DNA of 64,000 nt from Mimachlamys varia (lineage: Eukaryota > Mollusca > Bivalvia > Pectinida > Pectinidae), in assembly GCA_947623455.1 (NCBI GenBank), contig OX392543.1, forward strand, positions 14,506,757 through 14,570,756, read 5' to 3'. Each line of letters starts with the position of its first letter. Within the stretch, counting starts at the first letter, position 1. A program made the translations under genes and the position numbers. This document shows, in pieces, positions 46,574 through 59,656 of this stretch. Below the pieces are notes generated by a model that worked only from the letters and a program-made list of their open reading frames with translations, did no database searches and was not told the origin of the DNA.

Positions 46574-46924
46574 TCTGATGAGTTCGCATGAGGTGCCTTA
46601 TCAGGCGCTAATTACTAGTCCTATACCACATGGCTGATTATCTTCCTTTGTGTGTATGTATGCGTATGTGCTGGAGATGTGTTCTGTTGGTAGTGGGACC
46701 GTGCTTCGATTGGCATCTTTTGTAGTGTCACCTCAACTGAATGCTATAGCACAGATATTGCAACACCATCCAAGACCATTTCATACTAAACAGGGGTTGT
46801 TGGAGGTGTGTTTGTATGAGAATATCACTCTCTCTGAATATTTCATGCTTTGGCGGCTTTGTTGATCAAACCCCAGCCGCCTGAGTGTACGGCCGGAGTT
46901 TAACCACTCGACCAATCCGCCCAT
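46574..46924 (-). mobile_element. SINE family 4 copy
   Basis: Minus-strand head gatgggcggattggtcgagt ggttaa has an A-box form and is followed by a B-box-like gtttgatcaac. The body includes cactaccaacagaac near 46680-46700 (minus), and the 3' end contains gactagtaattagcgcctga. Matches 51563-51941 in order. Confidence 0.75.
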
Positions 46925-47823
46925 CAAAAACAAACACCATTCTGTTTCCTGTTCTACATGACCCGTTATTCTGCGTCAAATGACACAAATATACAGAACC
47001 TCCCAAATATGACCGACATTTTGTAAAAAGATATAACTGTATGCCGACGCTTTTTTCAAAAAAATGATTTAAAAAGATGCCGAAATATCAAAATACTTAT
47101 TATCCGAACAGAAAACTATTTAAACTAGGGACAAAACTTAACAAAGGAAAGATGTGCACGGATAGCCTAGCAAACATATAAGTGAATGCAACCAGATATT
47201 AGAAATATGCATGTGATACAACTATAGTCAATGAATACCACAAACCTTGAATGACTCACAGCCGTCAACATCGGCAATGAAATGATCCCGGACACGACAC
47301 TAGAAGTAAGATGATGTAATACAGACAAGCGAGCATTGTAGCCAGGGCAATCACAACACAAAAATAAAAACTTCATTTAGTTTAAATCCTGTTTAGACTT
47401 CCGTGTTACCATAGCCACCACTCAGATCAAACACAATGGGGAGAAAACGCTGTAAAACCTGATAGACCACTAACAGGAACAAGATGCCGTATAGAATCTA
47501 TCCAGCACTAAAAAGGCAGAGGCAGCGTTTACACCAAAAAAAACTTCCTTACATGAAAAATGGGTTTAGAATGTTTGAACTCAATTTATATATGCATTCA
47601 GCGTACCGTATTTGAAACAGCACGCTAAAATACAATCTAGCGGGATATGCATTACATGTTTTTGCGCCTTGGAATTAGGTCATTAAGATTTTTGTTCTGC
47701 AACAGAACCGTAATATGTGTTTGTTTTTAAATAATTGGAATTGTACATTCATGCTGTTGATATGTGTCACTGGTCATAGATATATGTAAACTATTAATGG
47801 TTTTGGGGATATACATCGACGTC
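46925..47823. other. Intergenic with one FB fragment
   Basis: A worn FB stretch lies at about 47070-47165 (minus; attatccgaacagaaaact, aacaaaggaaagatg). The rest shows nothing recognised. Confidence 0.45.
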
Positions 47824-48015
47824 GTATTGGGCCGCGGTTAAGGTGTCTCGACATCTTACCACTAGCCCTCCAACTATGGGTTTTCAGTTCGAAACGGTAT
47901 TGGCCGTAGGTCGGTGGTTTTTCTCCGGGTACTCCGGATTTCTCCACCTCCAAACCCTAGCACATGCTTAAACTCTGGCTGTTAATGGGGCTGAAAACAA
48001 AATAAACAAAACCGA
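47824..48015 (+). mobile_element. SINE family 1, best-kept body
   Basis: Head gggccgcggttaaggtgtct, B-box-like cagttcgaaac, then attggccgtaggtcggtggt, ttttctccgggtactccgga and acctccaaaccctagcac, ending ctggctgttaatggggct. Confidence 0.8.
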
Positions 48016-48216
48016 TTCGACGTCGTTTTGGCGGCACTATAAACATGCATTTCCATTTAAGCTGCAACCAATTATAATCCTCATTAAAAATCGTGTATAA
48101 GTCAACAACAAACATGAGGTCGCAGTTTGTAGTAGAGAGTTGTGGCCATGTATTGGTGTGCGTGTGTGTGTGTTTGTTTGGTTTTATATCCCAACCTTTG
48201 TTAAACGACATGTTAA

Positions 48217-48540
48217 AGGCCCAATATACGTAACTCTGAAAATCATGAAATAAAATCCAGTTGATAACCATGCAAAAATAAGTCTAAAACGAAATAAAAC
48301 TGAGCGGTTACTAACAGGAAACTCTTGACCGAAGAAATACAAAGAATTGAAAATAATCCAAGTGGGGCCACCTTCAAAAAGAAATCGAAGGTAGAAGACA
48401 GCTCAGAACGGACACGTGTTTACAAATATCGAGTTCCAACTGCTGCTGTACCGATAACCGCGTAAGAATGCCTCTTGAATATTGCTGATATCAGTTAATC
48501 ATAGCTTCAAGTTTTGCCGAAAGTTACGTATATTGGGCCT
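48217..48540. mobile_element. TTAA MITE family A copy, internally shortened
   Basis: TTAA at 48213-48216 and 48541-48544. Ends aggcccaatatacgtaact and gttacgtatattgggcct are well matched. It is shorter than 18995-19386: about 25 bases are missing near the left end and about 40 near the right. Confidence 0.85.
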
Positions 48541-48544
48541 TTAA

Positions 48545-49197
48545 GAGAAGATTATAAAAACTGTAATAAATCTGGAAAAAACATATTAAAGTTGACTATG
48601 TTGGCTTCACATTGCAAACAAAATGCAACGGACTAAAGCTTAACAATGCTATAATTTTGGCCTATTTATCGAGGACAATTGTGTAGATATGGTTCTCACA
48701 CAAGTGACATACACCCCTCACTACTTATTACATGCAACTTGTAGGGGCCCATTTCTTTATCTTTCCTTACAATACATGCTTACTTAGAATTGCCTCTTCT
48801 TCAGTTACATATAATAATTTTGGTTCCTGTGTGCCGATCGAAGTGATGCTTATCGTTCTACAGAACAAGTACCTTGTTTACATTTGAAAAAAAAAACACA
48901 ACAGGATGTTGTCGCATTTCCACTGAAATGGAGTGTGGATACTTATTTATAATGTGTGTGAGTTTGAAATATTCATAACATGTCTACCCATCTTCCAATG
49001 AATAAGTCTGACTCATTAATACACATACCTCTCCATTGTTTTTTTTTTCATCATTCTTTTTTTTCTAATATAAACCTTCAAGATGTTGAGTTTGTAATAC
49101 TTTGAATACACATGTAAGTATCAACCACGCACCAAGTTCATAGTTTTATTTATTTTGCTTATCATCCTAACACATAGGTCATTTAAGGCCGTTCCTG
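48545..49197. other. AT-rich intergenic, nothing recognised
   Basis: Contains T-rich runs near 49040-49063. No repeat or frame of note. Confidence 0.5.
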
Positions 49198-49649
49198 TAT
49201 ACTTATTCTGAACATTTAAACCGGACACCTTCGTTCCCAGTCCGAACCGTCCGGATTATGAGTTTTCCGGACTGTCGAATTTTGTTAACCATGTCAAGAG
49301 TTATTTCCCTTGCCTATATACACTGCGAGATGTTTAAAAGACATTACATAAATCAATTTGGGTCTTTTGTAAATATATCAATTTACATATTTTTTTTCTA
49401 ATATAATGATATTCTGTACAGCTGTCAACACGGGTGACATTTTTCTCTCTTCATGGATTAAAAAATCGTCCGGTAATTGCGGGAAATTTGCTAATGGAAA
49501 GTATCTTCCGTTCCCGAAATGGAGTTCCGGAAACGGAATCCGAATTACTGGACTGATGAGTACAGATAACGTGTCGGAAATCCCGTGCATTTCGATCCGG
49601 ATCGTGAGTTTTCCGGACTTTCGGTATTCGGTTTATCGCGGATCCACTG
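49198..49649 (-). mobile_element. pogo/Tigger-like MITE, reverse copy
   Basis: Reverse orientation relative to 62213-62677. The right edge cgcggatccactg is followed by TA (49650-49651); the left edge is eroded. Shared blocks are agttttccggact near both ends and ccgttcccgaaatgga. The 97-residue frame at 49406-49699 is a passenger. Confidence 0.75.
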
Positions 49650-49689
49650 TATTAACTAGTACGTGCCGTTCTCATAATTCAATGACACT

Positions 49690-50095
49690 GATTAATTAAT
49701 CGAGGTTCTTAGATGCCGCTTTATCACGTGGTTATATGGTCTTTGCAACTAGCTAATACCGTTTGCAACTCCCTCGGGAACATATTCAATGATACTCATT
49801 AATTAATCGAGGTTCTTTGATGCCGCTTTATCACGTGGTTATATGGTCTTAGCAACTGGCCAATACCGTTCTCAACTCCCTTGGGAACATAAATCGCTGT
49901 TGCCATTTTGGCGTTCACAGCTAGCATTTTACAGTTTCTTACACTGTCCAACTACATACTCATTCACAGCTGCGTAGACTGGAACAAGTGGAGTAAAAGT
50001 ATCTTGTTGAAGGATAAAACACAAGTGCCATGACATGGACTCGAACACGCAACCCATCGCACACGAGTCCGGCATCCTTCCACTATGTAGCCGTG
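49690..50095 (-). mobile_element. SINE family 2 copy with internal duplication
   Basis: The minus-strand head and body match 12580-12925. The 3' part, including aatcgaggttctt(a/t)gatgcc and tttatcacgtggttatatgg, occurs twice in tandem (49695-49790 and 49797-49890), so the copy has a doubled tail region. Confidence 0.8.
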
Positions 50096-51562
50096 CATCC
50101 AAATACTGAACCTAAAGCATGGACTAACAACTACCATTGCTAAGGCCTTCCGTATATCCTGGTTTTGGGGACAGAACTTCTTGAACAAGGCGAACGATTA
50201 ACCTTAAGGATCTGCTCTTGTGAGGTTTCAATCACCCCCCCCCCCCTTCACCCAGGTTTTATGGCTGCTTTAGAATGAAAAACCCATTTCCTTTTGATCT
50301 GCAAAATATGTAAAAAAAATGCTACCAGAATTTTTTTAATAGAGTATTAAATCGCCAAAAAAATGAAGTACTTTCTCAATGAAAAATAAGTGGTGGGGGT
50401 AACTTAAATTTATTTTTTGAGCTAAAAGATTAATTTAAAGATCGTTTACTTCTGTAATTAATAAGAAAATGCTATTTTTGTCAATTCTGCAAACATTAAT
50501 ACATATCTGATCACAAATCTGGAAGATATTGATTAAAATTTTCCTGCATTTGTCCAAAACAGCATTTTCACATAAATCACATGTTTTGCTCATTTTGGTA
50601 TCTTTGACCGAGCATAGCACAAAAAATGAGTTCACTACCATATATTTTTTTTTTGAATTTTCTGCTTTGCAATGAAATCCCCTTTTTTCAAAAAAGTACA
50701 CAAGAAAAAAAGTTAGTCGTCTGTAAATTTTGACTTTTCACAAGAGAAGATCCTTCAAGCAAAAATTGAGTTTCAAGAATTGTTTAGCATGACAGCTAGA
50801 AAAACATCTACAAAAATTCCATTTGAAACAGTCGGCACCTAACGTAAAACAGATCTTCATGAAACGTACACGTGTACAGAGATCATAGGATACATGTACG
50901 GGCCTTTACCTATAAGCTCGTATGAATATTGCCTGCAACATATGTATCTATGATATATATACAATATTGATTGGTAGACAACATCACCAACAAGACTTCC
51001 AGCTGTCACTTGTATGGACCATGACATTCAGAGCTAGCTAGCTGTCATTAACATATATGTTATTGCCACACACAACAATGATAGAAATAGCCACAACTTA
51101 GAAATAGTGCATCGATTTCTTCACACCTTAGAGATGCATACATGTGTGTAGCTAGATGTGAAACAAGACTATTCAGGTTTATATATAGAGGATATTAAAT
51201 GGTTTGCCATTTTATTTTCATCAGTGCCTGTCTTGAACTGTCCCTGCCTGCATACTGAAAAAGTAGCTTGGCTAATTCGTGGAATTTAACGGATCGGAAT
51301 AAATGCACATTTCAAAATATTAATACGCAACAAGATATGGCTCCACATCTATATCAACTGCTGTTGCCATTTCCTCAAGGTCAGTAATTTCCATCTTTCC
51401 CCGTTAGGCAGGTCCTAGAAGGCGACAACAATTCCAGGGGGCGAATGGGGAATTCGATCAAGAGGATCAACTCCGGAAAAAACATTTATTTTCATTGTAA
51501 AACCTCATATTTCCATTGCTCATCCCTGCAGTGAAAATATACTTTTATCAGTTTGATATTTT
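50096..51562. other. AT-rich intergenic, nothing recognised
   Basis: A C run lies at about 50235-50246. An 88-residue minus frame (50435-50701) with a few cysteines shows no family resemblance. Confidence 0.45.
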
Positions 51563-51941
51563 GGGCTGGTGGTCAAGTGGTTAACCCTCCGACCTTTCAC
51601 GCAGGCGGCCGTTGTTCGATCCCCGAACGTCGTATGCATTGGATATTCAGTGCTAGTGTTTTTCTCCTGCCCACACGACTCCAACAACTACAAATGTAGG
51701 TGGAGTATACAATTGTCTGGGATGAGTGTTGTGATATATTTGCTGCAGCATTCAAATGAGGTGGGGCTATAAAAGGTGCAGTCGGAACACGGTCCCACTA
51801 CCAACAGAACAGAATTTACCTACAGTACACATGTATATTTACGATGTACACATATAGGGATATATTAGCCAGATGGCATGGGACTAGTAATTACCGCCTG
51901 ATATGGCAGCTCCTGCGAACCCCTCAGGATTATATAATATA
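51563..51941 (+). mobile_element. SINE family 4, best copy
   Basis: Head gggctggtggtcaagtggtt aaccc (A box) with B box ttgttcgatcc. The body includes ccacacgactccaacaact and cggtcccactaccaacagaa, and the 3' part ggcatgggactagtaattac and cgcctgatatggcagctcct. Reverse copies are at 46574-46924 and, in part, 60893-61085. Confidence 0.8.
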
Positions 51942-53997
51942 TTTGTGTATGTAAAGATTATTTTACACAACCAACTTATGTTTTTATTTGACGTTTCGAT
52001 GATTAGTTCCATATGTGCCCTGTCATCTTCATCAAACTAATGACCAACAAAACACATTCACACAGCAGGTGTAAATTGCATGCGTGTTTGTAAATGATAA
52101 ATCGGTCATTTCGTCTACGCTGTTAGTCCAATGTATAATAGTAAAGTTATTGTACCGAAATAACTAGATTAACTACGCATTGTTTATGAATTGGTCATAG
52201 ATGTGCGAGAGTCTGTGAGCCCCCTCATCTCGATTTAGAACCGGCCCGCTGCGGCCTATCCAGATGCCTTCTGTGATATGACGCCTCAGCAGATTGCTTT
52301 CACTGTCTAGTATTTTGGAGTTTTCCCAGTCAATCCAGTGTATCACTTTTATTTTGAGCTACATACACTTACCTGTGCCTGTAGACATTCTATAGATAGG
52401 GCCTTATATCTATGGTATCGTGCTATACAGAGACAACTTCAATTTAGCTGCAGAGCAAACATAACATATCTGGTTGTAGTTTCATATGCCGCTCAGGGAA
52501 GTAGGGTAATATGTAAGACGATGCCCTGCTTTTTGAATCTCTACCATAATATTCATTCCCCGACCCGAACCTTTTTATTCGTTTTCACAAGGAAGTTATC
52601 TGAGGTAAGATAAACAACTTCTGTTCTTTTTATTTTTCTTCAGAAAATACAAGGAAGTACTTTTAACCTACTAAATTTGGCGCTATCAAATTTTAGCACA
52701 TTAATACATTTAATTCGCGCATTCCTGATAATTGCTATATAATCAAAGTATAAAAAGTCCAATCAGCGCAATGCTGTTTTAGCGCAATACGTTTAGCGCG
52801 AAAACGCTAAAATATGATTAATACGATTTATCAGACATGAAAACAAATATCCCTGGCAAGTGAGAAGAAGAATTCTGTCAGATATACTATATATTCATGG
52901 GAGTGTGTCAGGGTGCCTTTTGGTTTCAAAAGAGTAAGTTCATTATAAATGACAAAAGCAACAACATTATACTATTCATCTAAGATATCAGTTGGACCAG
53001 AATAGATATTAAAGACTAAACGATGAAAGCTGAAAATGGTATGTGGTATGTTACCCTTTTGCTCCCCCCCTCCCCCTCCAAGACACATGTAGGGGTCAGT
53101 AGGTGGAGTACTTACTTGCTTGCGAATATTGTTTCATGTTTGTGATCAAAATTAGTCATGTCAATTTGGGAGAGTGTCAATAAAACTAAAACAATGCACG
53201 ATATCACCCCTCCTTGGGTCCCATCACAAGGCCCCATACAACCCTTCGGGGTCAGTAATTGCCAAATATATATTATAATATTCGTGTAGGGGTGATGATT
53301 GTTGTCAATCTATTTTGGAGTTTGTTGATGGATGTTTTTCGGTAATTTCCTGAAGTATCTGATATCAAAATAAACCAATTACCAATTATGTGACCTTGAC
53401 CCACTTTATGACTTTTATATTTGCATTTGCGCTGCAACCCACCAAATGAACATTTCCAGCAAAAATGCCTTTTATAAAAGTATGAAAGCAATGGTTCTCG
53501 AGACGTAGCACGTGATTTCATTATGACGTCATAGATCAAGCTTGTTCAACGAGTCTTGTCTCGCCGCTTCGAATAACATGGAGAATGCCCTTGGGTCAAA
53601 CGCTCAAATGACTAATTATTATCATTGGCGCCAATTTTATTCAAGCTGGGCTGTTCCGCCTATGTCGTTTAAATGACGACACATATACAAATGCAGGTAA
53701 TAAACTATTAATTGGAAACAATATCAAAAAAGTTAAGCAATTGTTCTATAGTACAAATGTAAATATATGGATTGAAAGTAATTTTTTTAACTTTCATAGT
53801 GCCATGAAAGGTCAGCCGTTACATCCATATTCAGCATGAAGCCCTAGCGATCCTTATAATCCTTATAAACTTCTTCTTGTTAAACTTAAATATCCAAGGC
53901 TTCTACTTATTTAACTGAAACTACACGAATTAAACGTTTTTCTATATTTTCAGTCAGTGAGAACTTCAAAAACAAAATTTTCATTTTACACTCCCAG
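51942..53997. other. Intergenic, nothing recognised
   Basis: Short frames of 88-91 residues (52338-52613 plus, 53273-53539 minus) show no family resemblance. A C-rich patch lies near 53066-53082. No repeat found. Confidence 0.45.
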
Positions 53998-55138
53998 CTA
54001 CTTTGACCCCCAAATTTTCTATAATATCTACCTGACCTTGAATTATATTGTGTATGATATTTATAACTTTGACTTTTGCCATGGATGGTAATTATTTATG
54101 GTGTCATAGTATGATGCTGAATGAAATTATTAGAATCCAATAGTCAATTGCTTCCATACTATCTAAACTCAATTGATACATTGTACCAACAATATACATT
54201 CAACACATTATCCGCCAGAACCCAGACGCTCCGTCGACTTTTATCTCCGGCAAAACGAGACCAAAGTGGAGTGTTCAGTTGTTGTATGTTAAACGTTCTA
54301 GCATGGCAGAATACATAAATGGAAATAATGAATGGCGATAAATACATAGCTTTATATTTGTGTAAACATGTAAAACCGTACCGGAATAAATAAACATTCC
54401 ATTGACAACAGAGTGAATACTGTACACAGGATATGACGCTGTCTACAATGATTAATTACTATATTTTGGAACACCCATTGAATGCACCTTTAAATTAATG
54501 CAATATTAAAAAAAAAAAAACTTCTATACTATTCTTTGCAAATCTCTCCTCCTACTTTAACCCCCAAATTTTCTATGAGCCCACACAAATCAGATGTTTT
54601 GAATATATTACAATATCTACCTGACCTTAAATTATATTGTGTATGATATTTATAACTTTGACTTTTGCCATGGATGGTAATTATTTATGGTGTCATAGTA
54701 TGATGCTGAATGAAATTATTAGAATCCAATAGTCAATTGCTTTCATACAATCTAAACTCAATTGATACATTGTACCAACAATATACATTCAACTCATTAT
54801 CCGTCAGAACCCAGACGCTCCGTCGACTTTTATCTCCGGCAAAACGAGACCAAAGTGGAGTGTTCAGTTGTTGTATGTTAAACGTTCTAGCATGGCAGAA
54901 TACATAAATGGAAATAATGAATGGCGATAAATACATAGCTTTATATTTGTGTAAACATGTAAAACCGTACCGGAATAAATAAACATTCCATTGACAACAG
55001 AGTGAATACTGTACAAAGGATATGACGCTGTCTACAATGATTAATTACTATATTTTGGAACACCCATTGAATGCACCTTTAAATTAATTCAATATTAAAA
55101 AAAACTTCTGCACTATTCTTTGCAAATCTCCTAGCTTA
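53998..55138 (+). repeat. 589-bp tandem duplication, recent
   Basis: Matching positions are 589 apart (for example 54121 and 54710). The two units are nearly identical over more than 450 bases and carry the same 65-codon frame and its reverse. Unit 2 has about 40 extra bases near 54580-54620. The shared frame (QTLRRLLSPAKRDQSGVFSC) is kept because the whole unit is, so it is not evidence for a gene. Confidence 0.9.
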
Positions 55139-55412
55139 CTTCAATGTATTAAACATTTTTGTAAGGTCGTTTGAAAAATGATTTATTTTTACGATTACAC
55201 GGTTCTTTAATTAAGAAAAAAGAATAAATTACATATGTACATTATCTCATTTTAATGACTCAGCTTGATATCAAAGTATCTTTTCTACCCCTTTGAACTA
55301 CATTAACGATAAGTTACCGTAAAACATATGCACATGTGTTTGTGTTATTTCCACGGAAATCATTAAATATTGCATCATGTCTCGCGTTAATGAGATACTG
55401 ACCGGAAACAGA
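55139..55412. other. AT-rich spacer before the satellite
   Basis: Nothing recognised. Confidence 0.45.
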
Positions 55413-57724
55413 TTTATATTACTATTATTAATTGATTCTTTGTGCTTGCGGCCAGCCCGTAGATTCATCTAGGTTATAGATTTACATTAATATTATTAAT
55501 TGATTCTTTGTGTTTGCGGCCAGCCCGTAGATTCATCTAGGTTATAGATTTATATTACAATTATTAATTGATTCTTTGTGTTTGTGGCCAGCCCGTAGAT
55601 TCATCTAGGTTATAGATTTATATTACTATCATTAATTGATTCTTTGTGTTTGCGGCCAGCCCGTAGATTCATCTAGGTTATAGATTTACATTAATATTAT
55701 TAATTGATTCTTTGTGTTTGCGGCCAGCCCGTAGATTCATCTAGGTTATAGATTTATATTACAATTATTAATTGATTCTTTGTGTTTGTGGCCAGCCCGT
55801 AGATTCATCTAGGTTATAGATTTATATTACTATCATTAATTGATTCTTTGTGTTTGCGGCCAGCCCGTAGATTCATCTAGGTTATAGATTTATATTTAAT
55901 ATTATTAATTGATTCTTTGTGTTTGCGGCCAGCCCGTAGATTCATCTAGGTTATAGATTTACATTAATATTATTAATTGATTCTTTGTGTTTGCGGCCAG
56001 CCCGTAGATTCATCTAGGTTATAGATTTACATTACTATCATTAATTGATTCTTTGTGTTTGCGGCCAGCCCGTAGATTCATCTAGCTTATGGATTTATAT
56101 TACTATCATTAATTGATTCTTTGTGTTTGCGGCCAGCCCGTAGATTCATCTAGCTTATGGATTTATATTACTATTATTAATTGATTCTTTGTGTTTGCGG
56201 CCAGCCCGTAGATTCATCTAGCTTATAGATTTATATTACTATTATTAATTGATTCTTTGTGTTTGCGGCCAGCCCGTAGATTCATCTAGCTTATAGATTT
56301 ACATTAATATTATTAATTGATTCTTTGTGTTTGCCGCCAGCCCGTAGATTCATCTAGCTTATAGATTTACATTAATATTATTAATTGATTCTTTGTGTTT
56401 GCGGCCAGCCCGTAGATTCATCTAGCTTATAGATTTACATTACTATTATTAATTGATTCTTTGTGTTTGCGGCCAGCCCGTAGATTCATCTAGGTTATAG
56501 ATTTACATTACTATTATTAATTGATTCTTTGTGTTTGCGGCCAGCCCGTAGATTCATCTAGGTTATAGATTTACATTACTATTATTAATTGATTCTTTGT
56601 GTTTGCGGCCAGCCCGTAGATTCATCTAGGTTATAGATTTACATTACTATTATTAATTGATTCTTTGTGTTTGCGGCCAGCCCGTAGTTTCATCTAGGTT
56701 ATATATTTATATTACTATTATTAATTGATTCTTTGTGTTTGCGGCCAGCCCGTAGATTCATCTAGGTTATAGATTTATATTACTATTATTAATTGATTCT
56801 TTGTGTTTGCGGCCAGCCCGTAGATTCATCTAGGTTATAGATTTATATTACTATTACTAATTGATTCTTTGTGTTTGCGGCCAGCCCGTAGATTCATCTA
56901 GGTTATAGATTTATATTACTATTATTAATTGATTATTTGTGTTTGCGGCCAGCCCGTAGATTCATCTAGGTTATAGATTTATATTACTATTATTAATTGA
57001 TTCTTTGTGTTTGCGGCCAGCCCGTAGATTCATCTAGGTTATAGATTTACATTAATATTTTTTAATTGATTCTTTGTGTTTTCGGCCAGCCCGTAGATTC
57101 ATCTAGCTTATAGATTTACATTACTATTATTAATTGATTCTTTGTGTTTGCGGCAAGCCCGTAGATTCATCTAGCTTATAGATTTATATTACTATTATTA
57201 ATTGATTCTTTGTGTTTGCGGCAAGCCCGTAGATTCATCTAGCTTATAGATTTACATTAATATTATTAATTGATTCTTTGTGTTTGCGGCCAGCCCGTAG
57301 ATTCATCTAGCTTATAGATTTACATTAATATTATTAATTGATTCTTTGTGTTTGCGGCCAGCCCGTAGATTCATCTAGCTTATAGATTTATATTACTATT
57401 ATTAATTGATTCTTTGTGTTTGCGGCCAGCCCGTAGATTCATCTAGGTTATAGATTTATATTACTATTATTAATTGATTCTTTGTGTTTGCGGCCAGCCC
57501 GTAGATTCATCTAGGTTATAGATTTATATTACTATTATTAATTTATTCTTTGTGTTTGCGGCCAGCCCGTAGATTCATCTAGGTTATAGATTTATATTAA
57601 TATTATTAATTGATTCTTTGTGTTTGCGGCCAGCCCGTAGATTCATCTAGGTTATAGATTTATATTACTATTATTAATTGATTCTTTGTGTTTGCGGCCA
57701 GCCCGTAGATTCATCTAGGTTATG
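55413..57724 (+). repeat. 68-bp satellite array, about 34 copies
   Basis: Unit includes gattctttgtgtttgcggcc, agcccgtagattcatctagg and a variable AT part. Variants alternate at the aggtta/agctta position and in the acattaatatt / atattactatt part. A three-unit block at about 55480-55683 is followed directly by the same three variants at 55684-55888. Units have no unique spacers. Confidence 0.95.
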
Positions 57725-57857
57725 TGCAGAGGCAATGTATATATCGATTTGTTTCTTGCTTAGTCATCCTAGTCGTATTATATTGAAAATCTGTAATTTT
57801 TCTTTCGTTAAAATTTAAATTTTTTTTGAAAAGATGTGGATACGGGAGAGCATTAAA

Positions 57858-57985
57858 TTTCGAGGTATTATCTTGAAATTTCGGGTTATTATCTTGAAAT
57901 ATCGAGTTATTATCTCGAAATTTCGAGTTAAAGTCAAAATTTCGAGTTACTATCTCGTTATTTCGAGTTACTATTTCGAAATTGC
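57858..57985 (+). repeat. 21-bp minisatellite, about 6 copies
   Basis: Unit cgagttattatctcgaaattt, each copy partly self-complementary (cgaaatttcg). Copies vary. Confidence 0.85.
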
Positions 57986-59656
57986 GACTTATTAACATGA
58001 AAAAACGAAAATTATTTTTTTCCTACATGGCCCTAATGCTCTTCATTAGTAGGAACTATTGTTATTGTTGTTTTTTTAATCATTTTCCTGTAAACTATTG
58101 TTTCTTTTTTGAAGTTGGTTTTGTAGCAGAAGTATTTATATTTTTAAATGAACTTCTTTTTGATAAATTGAACAGCGAAATTACAATACAGAAACAACTT
58201 TGTTTTGCTTTGATGGAGAAAAAAATTGGCTGAGTCTAGCTTTATAATCAGCTCTCCGAGCTGTCAATGGCATTCATCGGTCTTTAATTTTCGAACTAAA
58301 ACACATAATAGTAGCTTCTCTCCTTATGGATCGATCTTGAAGGTAACATGTGTAAATTCTGAATCATCTGGTTTTTTTTTTCTTTGTTTATAAGGCAATA
58401 AAATGTAAAAGCCGATCACGTGTCGTACTTTATACGTGTTTTTTACAGCGTGCTCGACTTCATTTATCACCTCATAAACACAGGAAAGTGAAGAAATAAA
58501 CCTTTGAAATTGCACAAATGTAAAATCTATGTGAAAAGACATTTGTGTGCCTGAGCTACAAAACAGGTATAGGCGTGGTCCTTAATATAGTTGCAGCATG
58601 CAAATTGTAAATATATCCACTAGTACATGTATTTGCAGCATGCGTCAAAGTAATAACAAAAATGATTGATATTTATACACCGTTCAAAACATCACAATTA
58701 TGAAACACCAGCGTACATAAACGTATGACTACAATGCTTACCCAAATTTTCCAAATTATCACAGATTTGTGTACTTCTTTCATTCTTGTCGATTTCTCAA
58801 AACCAAAATACCGTTGGAATGCTCCTATAAGTAATTTTCAAACGCCACATTTGAAAATTTCACAGTTTTATATCTTCCAATTATCCTTTTTCTTGCTACA
58901 TGTATTTGGTCTCATATCTAAGCACGACTCATTTCGTGTACTTTTTTTTTATTATCCTGACGCCGACTACGTCTTTGCCTTTTCCCTATATAGTGTAAAA
59001 CTCCTGTATCATAAGTCGTTTTCTCGTCTCAAGGATAACCAGTTTTATATTTAACGGTATGATGTGTCGTTAGGGTTTTTTTTTTTTGTACAGTTTACGT
59101 GATGACCGGCTTTCGGAAAAAATATTATATTTAAAATACAACATCCGGTATGGATTCCCGCAGGACGCCAGACCTAATTTATGTATTCTTTGACAATTTC
59201 TTTGGTATAAAGCAACAAGATGAATCGAATGAGGTACAGGTAAATTATTTTGGTACAACCTGGACAATGTAACATAGCGCTGTTGTGTAACGTATCGGTC
59301 GTGTTTTAATCGACCAATAAACTCATGAACTTATGAAATCCTTGATCTCTCACAGCATAGCAATTTATCAAAAACGACCAAAGATACAGTCTTTGAACGA
59401 TGATAAGATTTAATACCATATTGACAGTTATAAGTTTGTTTGTGTAACATTTTGATACAATCACGTTTTCAGCAAGTAAGGTACAGGGCAATTCAAAATT
59501 GCGAAGTCATTTCTCATAAACTTGTTATTTTACTATAAACTGTTAAATACATGACCAAAATAGACTACCAAGTACATTTTGTGATGGAGAATCGATCATT
59601 TCAACCAGATTTTGTTTCGTTTGATGTATTTTCAAATATTTTTTTTAACTGATGTA
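57986..59656. other. AT-rich intergenic, nothing recognised
   Basis: Frames of 60 to 109 residues (for example 58725-59054 plus) are phenylalanine-rich and low in complexity, with no family resemblance. Confidence 0.45.

Noticed and set aside
54121..54907. Duplicated 65-residue gene
   Set aside because: The whole 589-bp unit is duplicated, so frame conservation is not informative; no family resemblance.
55413..57724. CRISPR-like regular spacing of a conserved core
   Set aside because: The parts between cores are variants of one AT-rich sequence, not unique spacers; units are 68 bp head to tail and the organism is a eukaryote.
57982..58233. 83-residue hydrophobic plus-strand frame
   Set aside because: Phenylalanine-rich from T-rich sequence, with no family motif or splice context; starts inside a minisatellite.
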